Below are positions 22,351 to 36,335 of a stretch of DNA of 64,000 nucleotides, piece after piece. The position numbers were made by a program, and so were the translations under genes. The notes under the pieces are model-generated. The model was not told the DNA's origin. It ran no database searches and was given only the letters and a program-made list of their open reading frames with translations. Source of the stretch: Cyanoderma ruficeps. Taxonomy: Eukaryota; Chordata; Aves; Passeriformes; Timaliidae. Each line of letters starts with the position of its first letter. Position 1 is the first letter of the stretch. The DNA lies in contig VZDJ01004378.1 of assembly GCA_008694505.1 (NCBI GenBank), forward strand, positions 24,799,012-24,863,011, written 5' to 3'.

Positions 22351-25300
22351 TAGCAAATGGGTAAGGGAAAAGCGAGGAGCGACAATAAATCGGGAGAAGC
22401 CTGGCCTAAATGCTAATCCTGCCACCAACATCTGCTTGGAAGTAAAATTGTTCAGGAGAGGTTAATCTCTCTTCCACTGCTACCGCGCTTCAGGGCTCAC
22501 TGTTTTTAACCCCAGCTGAAGGAGGTTCTTTAGTGAGTGGCTGAAGAGTTTGACCCCGAGAACAGATAGTGGCATGGGCAGTCCTGTGTGTTCCACACAG
22601 AAAACATCCGTGATGTTAATTAAAGTTGGCACATCAGTCGCTGCAGTTTCAAGCAAGGCTGACACCCAGATGGCATTAACGATATCCTCCCCAGCAGGGA
22701 TTTTGAGAGGATCCCTTCTTGCTTTTTCAGAAGCTTGAAAGTGGGATTGAAGTGTTACACAAACCTTGCCCCGCCCCTTAGCCAGGAGATTTCCTTGAAC
22801 TGATGTTCAACTCACTGGGCACACCACACACTGTCCCATGGCTCTGTGTGGGCAACTTGTCCAGCCCACCTTGCCCACTATGGACCTGTCCTCTCTCGTT
22901 AAAGACTTTCCAGGCTGTTCTTACCAAGTGCTTCACTTGCTGTTTCTGCTCTCTATGTTCAGAGTATGCTGTTTAAATGTACAGAGCAGTGGTAGATCAA
23001 ACTAGAAGGCAGGAGCCTTTGGTTTTATTTATTTAAGCATTTTTGGGTGGGATACCTGCCTAGTAGTAATACAATGCTATTACAATAAATAATTATAGTA
23101 TTTAAAGATATTTTTGTCATTAGTACTCTCAGTTTTGATGGAAATACCATGAATGTTAAAGGGTAAGTGTATGAAGGCAGTGAGATGTTAGATGAAGCAT
23201 ACTCCAGAGAGTTGTATTTCCAATGTGAAGCTGGAGACAGACTTGTAATGGTGGTAGCTATAGCCTGCTCATTGCATGGCAGCAGTCTGAGGGTGGCATT
23301 TGATGGGTTGGGACCCAGGCAGGAGATTTTGCACTGCAGCAGAGTTAAACCAGTCAAATACAAATAGCGCCTTTGAATTTGTAGTTGTGCCTTGCTCAGC
23401 ACACACCAGCTGAAGAACTCTACAGGAGAATGAGAACTATGTGCCACCTTGTTGTCTTTCTGTTAGCATGCATATATGCACTCCCTTTTCCTCTTTGTGT
23501 CTGAACCGCTCTGTCCTGTCAGTCACTGAGGGATGCTGGAGCAGATTCAGTTAGCCATGCTACCATCTGATGCTTTGTCAGAGACCAGATGTACAACCCA
23601 AACTTCACCAGCAGATCATTTATCCTTCAACTTCCAGAAGTTTTTGTAGTACCTGAGCAATGAGAAGAGCCTATTCCTGTCAACCATGATCCCTTCCTTC
23701 ACCCAGCTTCTGGCAGTTAGGTTTTCAACTATGAAATGTTTATTTTTGGATGGGGAGGGACATGTGTTTGTTTATTTGTTCATTATTTATTTATTTGTTG
23801 GTTTTTGATTTTTAATTCCTTGTCTGCAAATAAGACTTCTTCAATCCAGCTCAAAGCTTATTAATAACAAATGGTCTATTTTGCTGGCTTTGGGACCAGT
23901 TTGCTCATTTGTAGCATGTGTAGAGGGGCCAATAGATCTCCATGAGTGCTTATGACCTGAGCTTGTCTTGGCCAGACGTGTAGACACAGTACAAGAGCAT
24001 TGCATGGATGACAACAATTAAAATTTAGTGTTACTTTACCCAATTCCTTCATATCTCTCCCTGTAATAGAAGCCCTGGCCCTGAATTAGACAGACAGGTT
24101 ATCTACATAGTGTAATGGGAGAGAGAAGTACCAAAAAGTCAGGTATCTATGACATTTTGAAACCAGGCCAACTGGGTCACTCTGAGACACTTCACAGTCT
24201 GGAATACTAAGGCAGCAATGTAGAGGCATCCTCAGAAGGCTAAGTGCCGATGAAGTTTCTTCTTGCATTTGACATCAGGGATGAGAAATTTTTTTTATAT
24301 AAGTGTTTTCTTCCTCTAAAGATACAGTTTCGTGCCTCTCTTCTACCTAATTGAAGCAGAATTTGATAGGAGTCTGTCTTTCTATGAGAAGATGGAGTAT
24401 AAAATATATAGGAAAGGGTTTTCTGCTTCTTTGGTTACTCCTTTCCCATGTTGCATCAATCAATATTTTTGAGTACAGGGACTCCAGCCTTCATTTTCCA
24501 TGTCCCACTGATGATATGAATCAAAATGGCAGAGACACCTTCTGTATCTGCGCTGTTTAATTTCAGGCAAGCAAAGAACACTCCGGGATTGTCTGCTGGA
24601 GAAAGCCAAGGAGCATAACACATGCTGGCATTGGGATTTTGGGTGAGGTGCCAACTCAGCTCAACTCTGGAAGTGCAAGAGCTTGGAAAATGTAGTGAAG
24701 ACAGGTTTCTCCACTGACAGGTCATGCTTAGGCATGAATTTTGAGGATCATGATTATCAACTTTAACTGAGCCAGCAAATGCCTGTGATTCAGTTAAAAA
24801 GTCATTCAGCTTTAGATGCTGGAAGTTAGAGGTTCACATTTTACCTACTTATTTCCTCTCATTTATCACTTTCAGAAGGTCTTCAGAGAGAAGAAACTGC
24901 ACTCTGGAACTGCTCAGTTCCCTTTGCTGTCTCTAAATTGTGCCTGGTGGAACCAGCCTGTACTTTTACATGCTTACCTTGCAGTCTGTGATTGTCACCT
25001 TCAGGTTCATCTCTAAGTCCTTTATACAGTTCCTTTTAGTTTCAGTAAAAGTGAAAAATCAATGTATGTCTGTGTTGGTTTCTGAAAATTATCTATTTGA
25101 AAACAGAAATACACAAATCATCCTAGACCAAATTGTCCATAAAGCAGAGTACCATTGGTGTAAGGGTGATTAGTGCAAGGTGTCTCAAAGGGAGAACAGT
25201 AGTGTCCTATAAAGCATTTTATTTGTTTTATGTAAAGTACAAACAATTTATGGAAATGACATTTAACTGGTTATTCAATGTCCAGTTATTCACATCTAAA

Positions 25301-28300
25301 ATAATTCCTGAAGTTGGAGAAATAAAACACTTGAATGACTCCATTTAGGAAATCCTTTTGACTCAAGTGCTTTCCTTGAAACAGCAAATAGCTGGATGAC
25401 TTCAAGCACATATTTAATTGTGCCTTGTAATAAAGTAATGTAATTAGCAATTACTTAGGAATGATGCTTTAAAATACTTAACAGCTACCACAGACATGCA
25501 TTTGTTTAAGAGGTTCTGTTTTCTTTTGACTCCTTGTGGTATAAACAAGGTTCCCTTCTGAATGCAGCTTGTGAGTTCTCCAAATTGTTCCTTAGGGTGT
25601 GCAGAGGTGAACAGTTTTGTTTGACAGCAGATCACTACTGGCTGTCAGATTCTCAGAGGATAAAGCTAAGCTAGTAGGGGGGCAGTGAAAGGCACACATT
25701 TAGCAAGACTCACAGTGTATTTGGCCAAGCACAGAGGCAAGTGCTGTAATATTTTTTTTCCTTCTTTTTTTTTTCCTTCCCACCACATGCTGCCATTCCT
25801 AGTGGCACTTTTGGTGGCACTGACCTGTGTATCACTTCACAGTGGTTTGCAATCTTCTGGCAACAGAAACATAGCACAGGTGGTCAACTATCTCTTAAGA
25901 ATAATAAACATGAAGAGAACAGAAGGCTATGTATCTGCACACTTTTCTTATAATTACATGTTAATTTGATAGCTTTCAAATAAAAAATGGATTGTATTTT
26001 GCTTAGCAGCAAAAACCAGAAGCAGACTAAATTATAAAAGTGGTACTGTGTGTGTGACTGCATGAAAATACAGATGCACCATTAAATTTGGTGGCAGTGA
26101 TTAAATTAGTAAATTTGTTTACTGGTTGGAATGTAGATTTATATGGTTCTGTTGCTTTAGCTAAGGGATAGAACAATTCCTATCTAAAACTCCTGACCTG
26201 TGATGCAGAAATGTCATGGTATTTGTACACAGACAACAATGTGCTTATATTATTTCCTTGCCAATACCAAAGAGTTCAATAGTGTCCAGAGAGTGTTTTC
26301 ATGCTGTGCAGGCTGGTGTTTCTCTTTGCTGTTGTCTGCTGTTCAGTGGCAGCCTGCATCACACTATACTGGGCACATACATCGCACCAGGTGAGGCTGC
26401 TGAGGAAATGCCCTAATCTCTTTATAACGCTGCCCATTTTGATTGAAGGGCTAACTAGGGACTAACATGTGGGCTTACCTGGGGAGGCATTAGTGCTGTC
26501 ACTCAAGTATGTTCCTTCAATAGCACTGTCCCATTTTCATCCCGTTCACTCATCCTACAAGGAAGCAAACCTGACAGCATCAAGGAAGCGTGGAAAGCAG
26601 CTCTCTCTTTCCAATGATAAAGATTTCTTTTCCTCTGTGTTTGCGAAGTCCCCTGCTACCAAATCTCTCTGTTCTGACCATGGGAATAAACCCTGCCCCT
26701 GGGATGACTAAAGGCTTGTTCTAGACCATGAAAAGAGTAAACAAGGGCTGTGTTTGCACAGTGCAGGGTAAATCAGCTGTGCAGAGAGCAGAGCAGGGAC
26801 AGCAAATTATGTAAGAAAAATATCTCCATCATGGGACAGGCATATTCAGGAAAAGAAATGCTATGCAGCTATCTTATGTTTTGTTTCCAAAGAAAAGCAA
26901 TTAGTGGTTCAACCAAGGCATGAACAATTCAATTTCCACTGTTTATTTTCTATATGGCCACTGAAATGTGTCGTGGGGACCCCATGGAGCTGAGCACACC
27001 GTTTGGCTCCAGGATGTCACAGGGGGAGACACATGGACAATTACTCATCCTGCCACCTGCAACTTCCATTTAGCACTTCTGCTTTACTTTCCACAGATGA
27101 AAAGTCCCTCATAGGGACTTCTCCTGGGCCAGGCAGGACCTGCACCAAACCGGGTACATACACTAACAAAGGTAAGAGTTTCCTTATTACTGAGCCTGGA
27201 GCTTTCCCTTGTGACCTACTGCTGTCAAAAAAGGCTGGTAAAAGCTCCTTGAGGGGGGTGTACCAAACTGATGGCCAGACCTAGGTGCTAAAATGTCCTA
27301 CTCTGTTTTAAAAAAACAAAGAGCTCAAGACACATGCTGAATTTGAAGCTCCCATGGTACTGTCTTCCAGGAGATGGAATGTGATATAAGTCACACAAAC
27401 CTTTCTGGTTGAGTTTGCTACAATTTGCACCTCCATTCTCCCAAAACATACAAACAAACCAGAATATAAAAATAAAGTTGCCAAACTACAGTGGTGTTAA
27501 GGGGTTGGTCAATACAACTCCTAAGTCCCACAGATCAGACAGGTTGTTTTTTTTTTTTGGAAGCTTGAGAGACTTTAGTTGGTAGGAGAGGAAAACCAGT
27601 AGGAAGAATTTGATGTTAATAGAACAAGTGGGGAGAGGGTAACACCCTAAAATGTAGAGCAGTATTATAAATGTCTAGGGCAATATTGGGTTGTGTACAT
27701 TACTAGAAAAGTATATATTGAGGGAACAGAGTCCTTTTGAAAGGCATACATCTCAAGGTAAACCATAAATGGGTGTGGTAGGTCTTTGATTTGGTATTTA
27801 AGAGCTTTGCAGTATAAAATATACCTCGAAGGCTGGGTGTGTACAAGCGTAATCTCTGCAAATGTTGGCAAGGCAGTTACTGTTGTCAAGTTTATTCTGG
27901 CTTTAGTATGCTTCGGTATTTACGAGGACTTAATAGCAGAACTGTCACATCCAAATACCAGGTCATCACTGGATATGCCAGAGCACTATGAAATGATGAT
28001 TACAGTACTGTTCATGGTCACAGATTATGTCACTTATTTGGTACACTGGTGTCACCAACATACCGCAAAGGTAAATTATATTAAAATACTGCTTTCTCTG
28101 AGTAATTTTGTAGCAGAACTGTAAAGTATAAACCATTTTCACAAAATTTCCTATTCTGGCTAAATTGTGTGCAAAGATCTCTGTTCAAAGGTTTGCAAGA
28201 TGTCGTAGAGACACCTGCAGCCCTATGCTTTCCAGTGGTACACTGGAGACTTCCTGCTCTTTCTTAGAGGTTTTTGTCTGGTAATCATTATAAATGTTGG

Positions 28301-31300
28301 TTGGCTATTGTCTTTTTTCTTCTAGCTCCAGTTTGCAGCAATCTGCTTCATTTCATGTGACAGTCTCATCAGGTCAGAGAACTTAAGCATTTCCGGATCA
28401 CAACAGAATTTGAATGGGAATTTAAAAAGTGCTGGAAGCAAGGACCAGCATTCAGTGGTTCCCAGGTCCCTTTTCCAGTCTGCACCAGATTACGGCCTTA
28501 GCACAGGGTTAGGGTGAGCTGCATGGAGGGGAGCGCTTTCCTTCAGATAAGGTTTATGGCCAATTGTAATAACTGGATTCAGAAAGGTGAACGTTACACA
28601 GCATGGAGGTTAAAACGAGGGGAGTTGTAGGTACAATTGCTTTTGTGTCGTGTTTCAGCAAGGAGAATCCTGAAGACCATGGCCAGATGCATCTAATCCC
28701 AGCCTTGCCCTTGTAAGGGGATCAGGCAAGTCTTTGGAAAGTAGACATTGCCTGCAGTGCTACCATTTTTGGCTGCTTTCTCTGTGATTGGTGGACAGGA
28801 TCCTGAAGATATTGAGAGGTTTGGGTTTTTTCCCTGAGTGAAGTGTAACTTTATTTAATCAGGGAAATCACATTAGAATTATGCTATGGATGATGTATCC
28901 TAGATGGTTAGGTCTTCAATACGTAGAAGAACACTCAGTGAGTCAGCCCTGCAATTTTTGGTGGAGTAGGTCTATTCCGGTGTGTGGGTGTTCGCAGAAC
29001 AATTACGTAAGTGTCAGGGTAACGAGGAACTTCTGACATTTCTGGCAGCTTAACTGAGTTCTTTTCAGTCAAAAATACACTAATTGTTGTTCTCTTGCAT
29101 TAAACATACATCATTGCCTTAACTGGATTTGGGAGGCTTTTTTTTTTTTTTAAGTGTCAGTTGTCAGGGCAAGATACTGGAGCAGTTTTATTTTTGAGAA
29201 AAGAGATTTTTCACAGTTACAGTGAGACAAACATTTATGAGAACCATTTAAATCATATAAGAGGGTGCGAAAGTTGATATGCCATATGCCTGGAATTTAC
29301 TATGGTAAAGCTAATTACTGCCGCTGAATGCAAGGGCCCATCAGCATTTTCATTACACCCACCCTCAACACCTTGTCTTGTCTTTTTTTTTATTTTTTAA
29401 TTTTTTGAGTTTTAGTTTGTCACGGTTTTCTGCCTATTTAATTTTTCCAATGGACAACAATAATGCAGCCTCCAAACTAATCCTTGAAATATGTTATGTC
29501 CTATATTCAAGGTGAGTAGGTTCAGTATCCCACTGAAGAATGATGTATTGCACTGCAAAGGCAACTGCTTTTCTACATGTATTGCAGATGGAAAGAAGAA
29601 CTGGTTTGTTGGCAAAGTTGGTCAGACCAGGTCAGCGTCCAAACAACACTTTCAGAAAAGATTTCTCTCTGGAGCAATAATCTCTCTCTGGAGATTAAAT
29701 ATGAAATAAACAAAAACTGGTAACTGTTTTCTTTCTCATTTAATCCAAAATGTGCCTTTGGCACCAAAACCCTGTAGTCCAGCTAGTCAATGGGATTATT
29801 TTTTTTTTAATCTGGATAAATATGAAATACTTCAAATTATCATAACCTTGATATACTGTCTCTTCTTCTCAGTGGAACAATTAATGAGCCAGATCACAGC
29901 TCTGAATGGTGCTGAACATCCCACTGACATATCTGAACATCTAACAAAACAGCATTTATCAGTGGATTTTGGAGAGCCAACTAATGGCTGCAGGAGGTTT
30001 TTAATCTAAAAAAGTGTATTTGCTGAAGTCAGTCAGAGAGAGGGGCTGTGTTACATGCTGTGTAGGTTCAGAGACACCTACCAGCTGTGTTGGTGCTTGT
30101 CCACACTCAGTGTATTGGCTGCGTTAGCAAGTCCTTAGTGAGGCTAGAAATACGTGAGGATTCCACCAGTGACATCAATGTGGTGAGGAATCACCAAAGA
30201 ACCTGGGTTCTTTGGGCTCAAACCAATACAGTTTTGGCCAGGAATTTTTCTAATTAGTGAGCACAACTTCAGCCTAGACATTCTGTCTTAATGATGTGTA
30301 CATTATGTGAGAGTAATAATTGGATACACCAGACCGTGTGTGTTCAGGGGGTTGTTGTTTATTACTTCTCTTTAAAATAGCAGAATCAAAGTTTGAATCT
30401 GAAGTTGCTGCAATCATCCCATTTGCTTCCCCAAAACTTAGAAAATTCTAGAGGTCTGCAGCATGAACTGATTGCCTTATATTGCTTGTAGTCTGGTAGA
30501 CTGAAGGGATTCATTGTTCTGGTGTGTGCAGGAGGAATTGCTTAAATCCAGTGAGCAAAAACAAAGGAACTCTCAGTGCCTCATATTTCTTCCCCAGGAT
30601 TTATGCAAAGAGAAACCAAGTCTTCTGCGTTGAGAGCTCGAGATGAGAGTGCTCTTCACTTCAGCTCAGTGCCTTCAAGTGCCACCTCAGCTGGTTCATG
30701 TAGTTACTCAGAGAAAACCGGAGGCAAATAAGCCTGAGTTTTTGTATTCAAAGAACTCTCTGCACTCAGTGATAAAATTAATCTGTTTTAGATTCAGAAA
30801 CAGACTCATTATTTAAAAACTGTTGTTCCCACTCCTTTAAATTCATCAACACGTGATGCTTCTGCTGTGACAGGTGGACAAGAACTGTTAGAAACAGGTA
30901 GGGAGACGTCACCTACCCACATGACTCAGCTTCAGGGCAACTCAGAAATGTACCACAGGGATTTCCTTTGAACCATTTTGTTGGCTGGACTTTTTTATTT
31001 ACTGAAAACCTACAGAAGTAAATGTACAGATAGTGTGTTATTAGTTAGTAAAGCTAAGAGATACATTGCTATGGGAAAATACTGATTGCTACTTATTATC
31101 ATCCCTCTCTACTGAGGACATACCTTTGATTCAATCACTGAAGCTATTTATCTCATCTGAGTAAGATTATCAGTAGTGTTTCTGCAGTTTTTCAAGCTAG
31201 GTTTAGTTGACATTGCAAGGCAAAAGCAGTGTCTGGAACAGGACTTATGGTGAATGTTGATTGTCTTTTTGCTTTTAAAAGCAAAGCCTACATTGATTTT

Positions 31301-34300
31301 GCAACAGGGTCCCTGAAAAAAAAATATTGCCTATTATTTTAGAAGGTAAATGAGGCCAAAATCGCAGAGAAATTTACCAAGAACTTTTTATTTTCAGGGT
31401 TTGGAATTGATCAGTTGTTCTGATCATCTGTTAAGCTGGGTTCAGTACATTGCCTTTAGAAAGAAGGGGAAGGTGAACTTCTGACCACAGACAGTACAGA
31501 TGAGAAAGGAAAAGCCAGCCAGAAAGATCAGGTCCAGCTGTGGCAAGCTGAGGTCCAACCAGGCATTACAAGTAAGGCAAAGAGGACCCCAAAACTTCCT
31601 CTATGCCAACAGCTGCCCTGTGGATTTGTACAGGTTCAGCCCCATGTCCCTTGTCTCCTTGCCTCCCAAATTCATACTCAGGTCTCCAAAAACATGAGAC
31701 TGCCACCATTCACTATGGATTGAAAAGTTTTCCTGCGAGCCATGTCCTACACACATCACATCATGTGTGCCCTACACACACAACATCTGATGGCCGGTTG
31801 TGAGGCACAGTGATGGGAAGGCTGCACGTGCTTGTGAGCAGGGAGCAACATTTGCTGAGATTGCTTTTGCCTAAGGCCACCCCTTAGAGCAGGAACAGCT
31901 TTGGGAGCAGTCAGGAGACTTTCTGCTCACTTGGATGGTGTTACGAATTGTGACTGAGGACAAGGAGGAGGGAGCAAGGTCTAGACAGAATGTGGCTGCC
32001 AAACCAGAGAGAACAGCTCCCCATGAAGAATGGTGGCTCTGCTCTCTCTGAGAACAGGTTGCCCATCAGGTCTGAGCTCTTTTGACTGGCTTGGGGAGCA
32101 AGTGCCTTAGCTGACATATTCTTAGATACTGTTTTCTTTAGCTGTGTAATTTGCCCAGCCAGGCCATTTGTTAAAACTCAAGGTGTCTGTTTTTGTTTCT
32201 GCTGCTGGGTGAGAAGGCACCCCATGCTTCTTTGTGGGCATGGTCATTTGGAGGAAGTAAGAAATGCTTCTTGACAAGTGGCAGAGGGAACTTTTTTTCC
32301 TGACTCCTTTCCTCCCTTCAGGTCCAAACAAGAGTTTCTAGGAAGCAATTTATTGTTGTCGGTTTTGGTTGTTTGGTTGGTTTTTTTTTTTTAAGAAGGC
32401 ACAGCATTTCTAGAAGACTACAGTTATTTTATACTTGGAAGAGAGAAGAGGGGTGTGTGAGATGGATGTTTCCATTTCAGATGGATATACCATTTCATTC
32501 ATTCAAAATGGATTTCTAAGACTGGTATGTCAACAGTTTCCTCCAAGGGTTTCCTTAGCATAAGGTGCATGCTTATCTGAAATTTTGCGTATGTTTTCAG
32601 GACTTTCATAAGAACATGTGGGCTGTATTTGCTATGAAGTGGCCTTTGGACCAGGGTGAATTTTACCTTCCAAAAATCAACTTCAGCTGAAGCAACTCAA
32701 AGACCATGTAAAAAAAGGAAATTTTGCCCCGCTGTCAGTGACATTTGTGAGTGATGGAGAACCATCCATATGGCTAAACAGACTACCTGCACTCCCCCAC
32801 AAGTAGTCACTTAGAGGATGAAAGTAATATTCAGCCTGATCATCTGCTTTGTAGCAGAATATTTATCTCAAGCTTTCAGGAATATCATTGTTATTGGGGG
32901 AGCAGAGGAATGGGCAGTAAGACAGAATCTGCAATAGATTATCAATGTTGGGAAGTGAATAAGCTGGAGGGAAGGAAACCTGCCTGAACCCTATCATTAC
33001 CAGCCCTGCTTTCTCCCAGAAAGAGGGGCTGTAGGCCCATGACAACACAAGGGGAAGAAGAAGGAGGAAATGTTCTCAACTGTGGTCAGTTCAAGGAGAC
33101 TAAGGGGAGGGGGTCTGAAAAATGGTAGGACCCTGAAAGGGAGGGGTAACATATTTAATGTGTCTGAAGAGAGGACTGGTTAAGGCAGGGAATAGAGACA
33201 AGTCTGTAAAATTGTTTCTGTAAGCACATCCTTGAAAGCTAATCCAGCTGCCCTGCAGGGAGACTGGCAGTGCAGGAGGCTGAATATCGGTTCAGGGGCT
33301 CTGGTCCAGTTAAGCAAATGACACGGTTCTGACTGATTCTGGCACAGAGTACAGCTCAGTGGCTGTGACTGCCTGAAAACCACCTAATTTAAACTCCATT
33401 TCTGAACTAAGGAGCATGAAAATTTCAAAGCTTTTTGCTTCCAGTGGAGACTTCCAGGGGCAGTATTAATAGCTTTGGTGAACTGTGCTCCATTGATTTA
33501 AAGCACCTGTGCTTCTGAAAGTCAGGATTTTATCAATTTTTTATCACTTACACAGGAAGCAGTGCTGGGCTTAATGCTATTTATCCAGCTGGACATATTG
33601 ACTTTGACTTAGGAGATCAAAGCATTTTGGTTAGGGATTGTGTAACATCTTCCTATAAGAACTGTCAGGGGTAAATTTACCAAAGCCTGAAACTTTGATT
33701 GATGATTGTTTGGCATGAGTGTTCAGCATCAGGAAGCACACAATAAACCCTTTCTCTTAATGGAGGTACAGGCTGTGGCCTCTTTAAACATACATATTTT
33801 GAAAGACATTTCATCACCTCCTTGAACATAACAGTACACAAAACCCTGGAGGTGCACTTGAAGGTGAGCTGTCCCTCAGCTCCAAGGAGGTGACCCAAGA
33901 TCCTTTAAGATGCAGCTTTGTATAGTGCAAACCTGGAGCCAGCAAGGAGAGCAAGTTATTTCTCTTGGGGTTTTTTCTTTATTTTCTTGCCCTTTGCCAT
34001 TGTAATAACAGCATTTTCAAATAGATAAGAGGTTGGAAAGTGCTCCCTCAGGAGCTCAGAGGATCAGTCCTGTGCTCCTGTGAATCCTTGCAGCACTGGC
34101 AGATAGATCCAGCCCCTCCTTGAGGGTACCTGAAAGAGACTTGACTTCTTGTCCCAGCTTAAGGTGACACATATCACCTCCTGTGAACCAACTTGCCCCA
34201 ACTATTTCTATCTGAGTGGTACTAAATACACTTGTTAAACACTTTGATATTTAATATCACTAATTACTGAGGGTTTGTTCAGATATTTTAACTTTTAAAG

Positions 34301-35994
34301 GCAGGACACTGTCCTCCTTCAAATATACATGAAACAACGGTGGTCTCCCAGTACAAGAGGTGTTGTCAGCATGGATGTACTCTTTGAATAGTTTTCCTTC
34401 GTACAGTAGTAGGGGGCATGTACAGAATTACATTAGATGAAATATGACAGATGGTTGCTTGAGTTTTTCTCTCAACATAAAATTAAAGCCCAATAAATAA
34501 TATAGCATTATACTGGTCCTATTGCTACCTATCAGTGGGTTTCAAAGCCAAACATAGCTTTGATCAGTCTGAAAATTATTGCTGTTGCACAAGACAGTGT
34601 TACTTTTTTTCTCTAGGTGCAGACTGGGCCCAAAAGATGGGCCAGCCCTACTACACATCCTCTCTGTGCCCTGCAGGTCTGCTCCAGGGCCCAGCAGCTG
34701 TCAGAGCCCTGTGGGCTGGCACTTACCTGTGATTCAGGCACCTGCAGGCAACTTGCTCCTGAGCAGCAAGGCATTTTGAGTGATAGCAAAGTTGCTGCTG
34801 CTGCTGCAGTTTTGTCTGATAGTCACAGCCTTTGTCCTGAGTGTGCCACAGCCTAGGCACAGCTGACCTGTGCTACTGCAGTGTTCAGGGGTCTCCTGCC
34901 TTGCAGAAGGAAATGTTCAATGGTCTTTTCCTTTATTTTCCTTTTTGTTTTTAGCTACAAACAAACACTAAATATTTTGAGTGCGGATTGCATGGCTCAA
35001 GGACTCAGGATGATTAAAAGCAGGAGACCTACAGAGACATCCAGAAATTATTGTTTTTAACAAGACAGGAACTTTGTCTGAAAACAGGATGACTTGCTGC
35101 AAAAGACGCCGACAAATCCCTGTAGAGCTTTAGAAAAAACAAGCAGGCGCCTGAGTGTGCTTTAAAAAAAAAATCCTGCCTAGTAATAAAAGGGATGTGA
35201 GGGTAAACAGGAAAAGAGCACTCCACACTGCGAGCAGCCCAGAGGAGGAGAGGCTGGGAAGAGCACTGATCTGAAAACCTGATATGGAAACTAAAGGGAA
35301 AGATTTCTTGCTATTTCTCAGGATAAATTCCCTGTAAAAGCTTCGATGCAGCTTTGAGTGGCAGCTGCCCACTAGTTCCGGTGTGCCTTTGTTCTGGTTC
35401 TGGGTGTGGGAGGGTAACACATGCCCCACAGGTTTTGTTGGCTGGATTCCCTGGCTGTAAAGAAGTGTTTGTTCTGACTTGCTTGAAATGCAGGTTTAAG
35501 AGACACTTCTACTGCATAACTGTATTTCCTGACAATGAAGTGACTGCAGTTCTGCACACCTGTGCAGTTATACTGCAGTACAGTTCACTTTTCTAATTTT
35601 AGTGTGAATCTCATGACAAATGTAATTTTCTGCCAAGCCCTAGCTCCTCAAGTTTTGCAGTTTCATGATAGTCTCACTTTTCATGAATCTGAATCTAGTC
35701 TTTCTAGCCTTCATGCCTAAGAAAATAAAATCTTGAAATCAAAAGCAGCCTAGCATAGTGCATAAAACAAAACCCCTATTATTGTTAAGTTTTGGATGGT
35801 GATTTTTAAAATCAAATACTACTTTGAGAAATTAGTATATTGATATCTGGGCTTGATCACATTACCTCTTCTGCTTTTTGGCAGAATTTTCAGACTCAAG
35901 TACTAAGCAGGTTTTCCATTGGAACAGGCATACTGTTAGTGAGATGCCTGTAGTGATAAAGAGGATGGGATAGGTATGCAGCATCACGTGTACC
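22351..35994. other. Gene-free interval upstream of DUSP6
   Basis: AT-rich sequence with T-rich tracts at about 25751-25778, 27546-27559, 29139-29151, 29382-29406 and 32379-32393. I found no splice-supported exon, RNA gene or clear transposon. Open frames are under 150 codons and unrecognised. DUSP6 distal enhancers could lie here but cannot be pointed to from one sequence. Confidence 0.55.
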
Positions 35995-36335
35995 AGAATC
36001 ATAAGATGGTTTGAGCTGGAATCAACCTTAAATATAATTTAGTTCCAATATCCCTGCCATGGGCAGAGGTGCCACCCACTAGATTAGGTTGCCCAGGGCG
36101 CCATCCAACTTGGCCATCTTGCAGGCATGGGGTATCCACAATTTCTCTGGGCAACCTGTTCCAGCGCATCACCACCCATTGAGTAAAGTACTTCTTCCTA
36201 ATATCTAATTTAAATCTCTCCTCTTTTAGTTTAAAGCTGTTTCCCTTGGTCCTATCACTATCTGTCCATATAAAAAGTCACTCTTCCTCTTTTTTACAAG
36301 CACCTGTAAGTACTGGATGGCCACAGTGAATGCCA
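35995..36335 (-). mobile_element. CR1 LINE, 3'-end fragment
   Basis: The plus strand reads AATCATAAGATGGTTTGAGC, then TGCCATGGGCAGAGGTGCCACC, then CTCTGGGCAACCTGTTCCAG and TTCTTCCTAATATCTAAT. This is the reverse complement of the standard avian CR1 3' end. The element is 5'-truncated, as most CR1 copies are, with sense on the minus strand. It shows many substitutions, so it is old and inactive. Confidence 0.93.

Noticed and set aside
21787..22431. 214-codon minus-strand open frame in the CpG island
   Set aside because: Proline, alanine and arginine-rich reading through high-GC DNA, with competing frames on both strands. There is no domain and no splice context.
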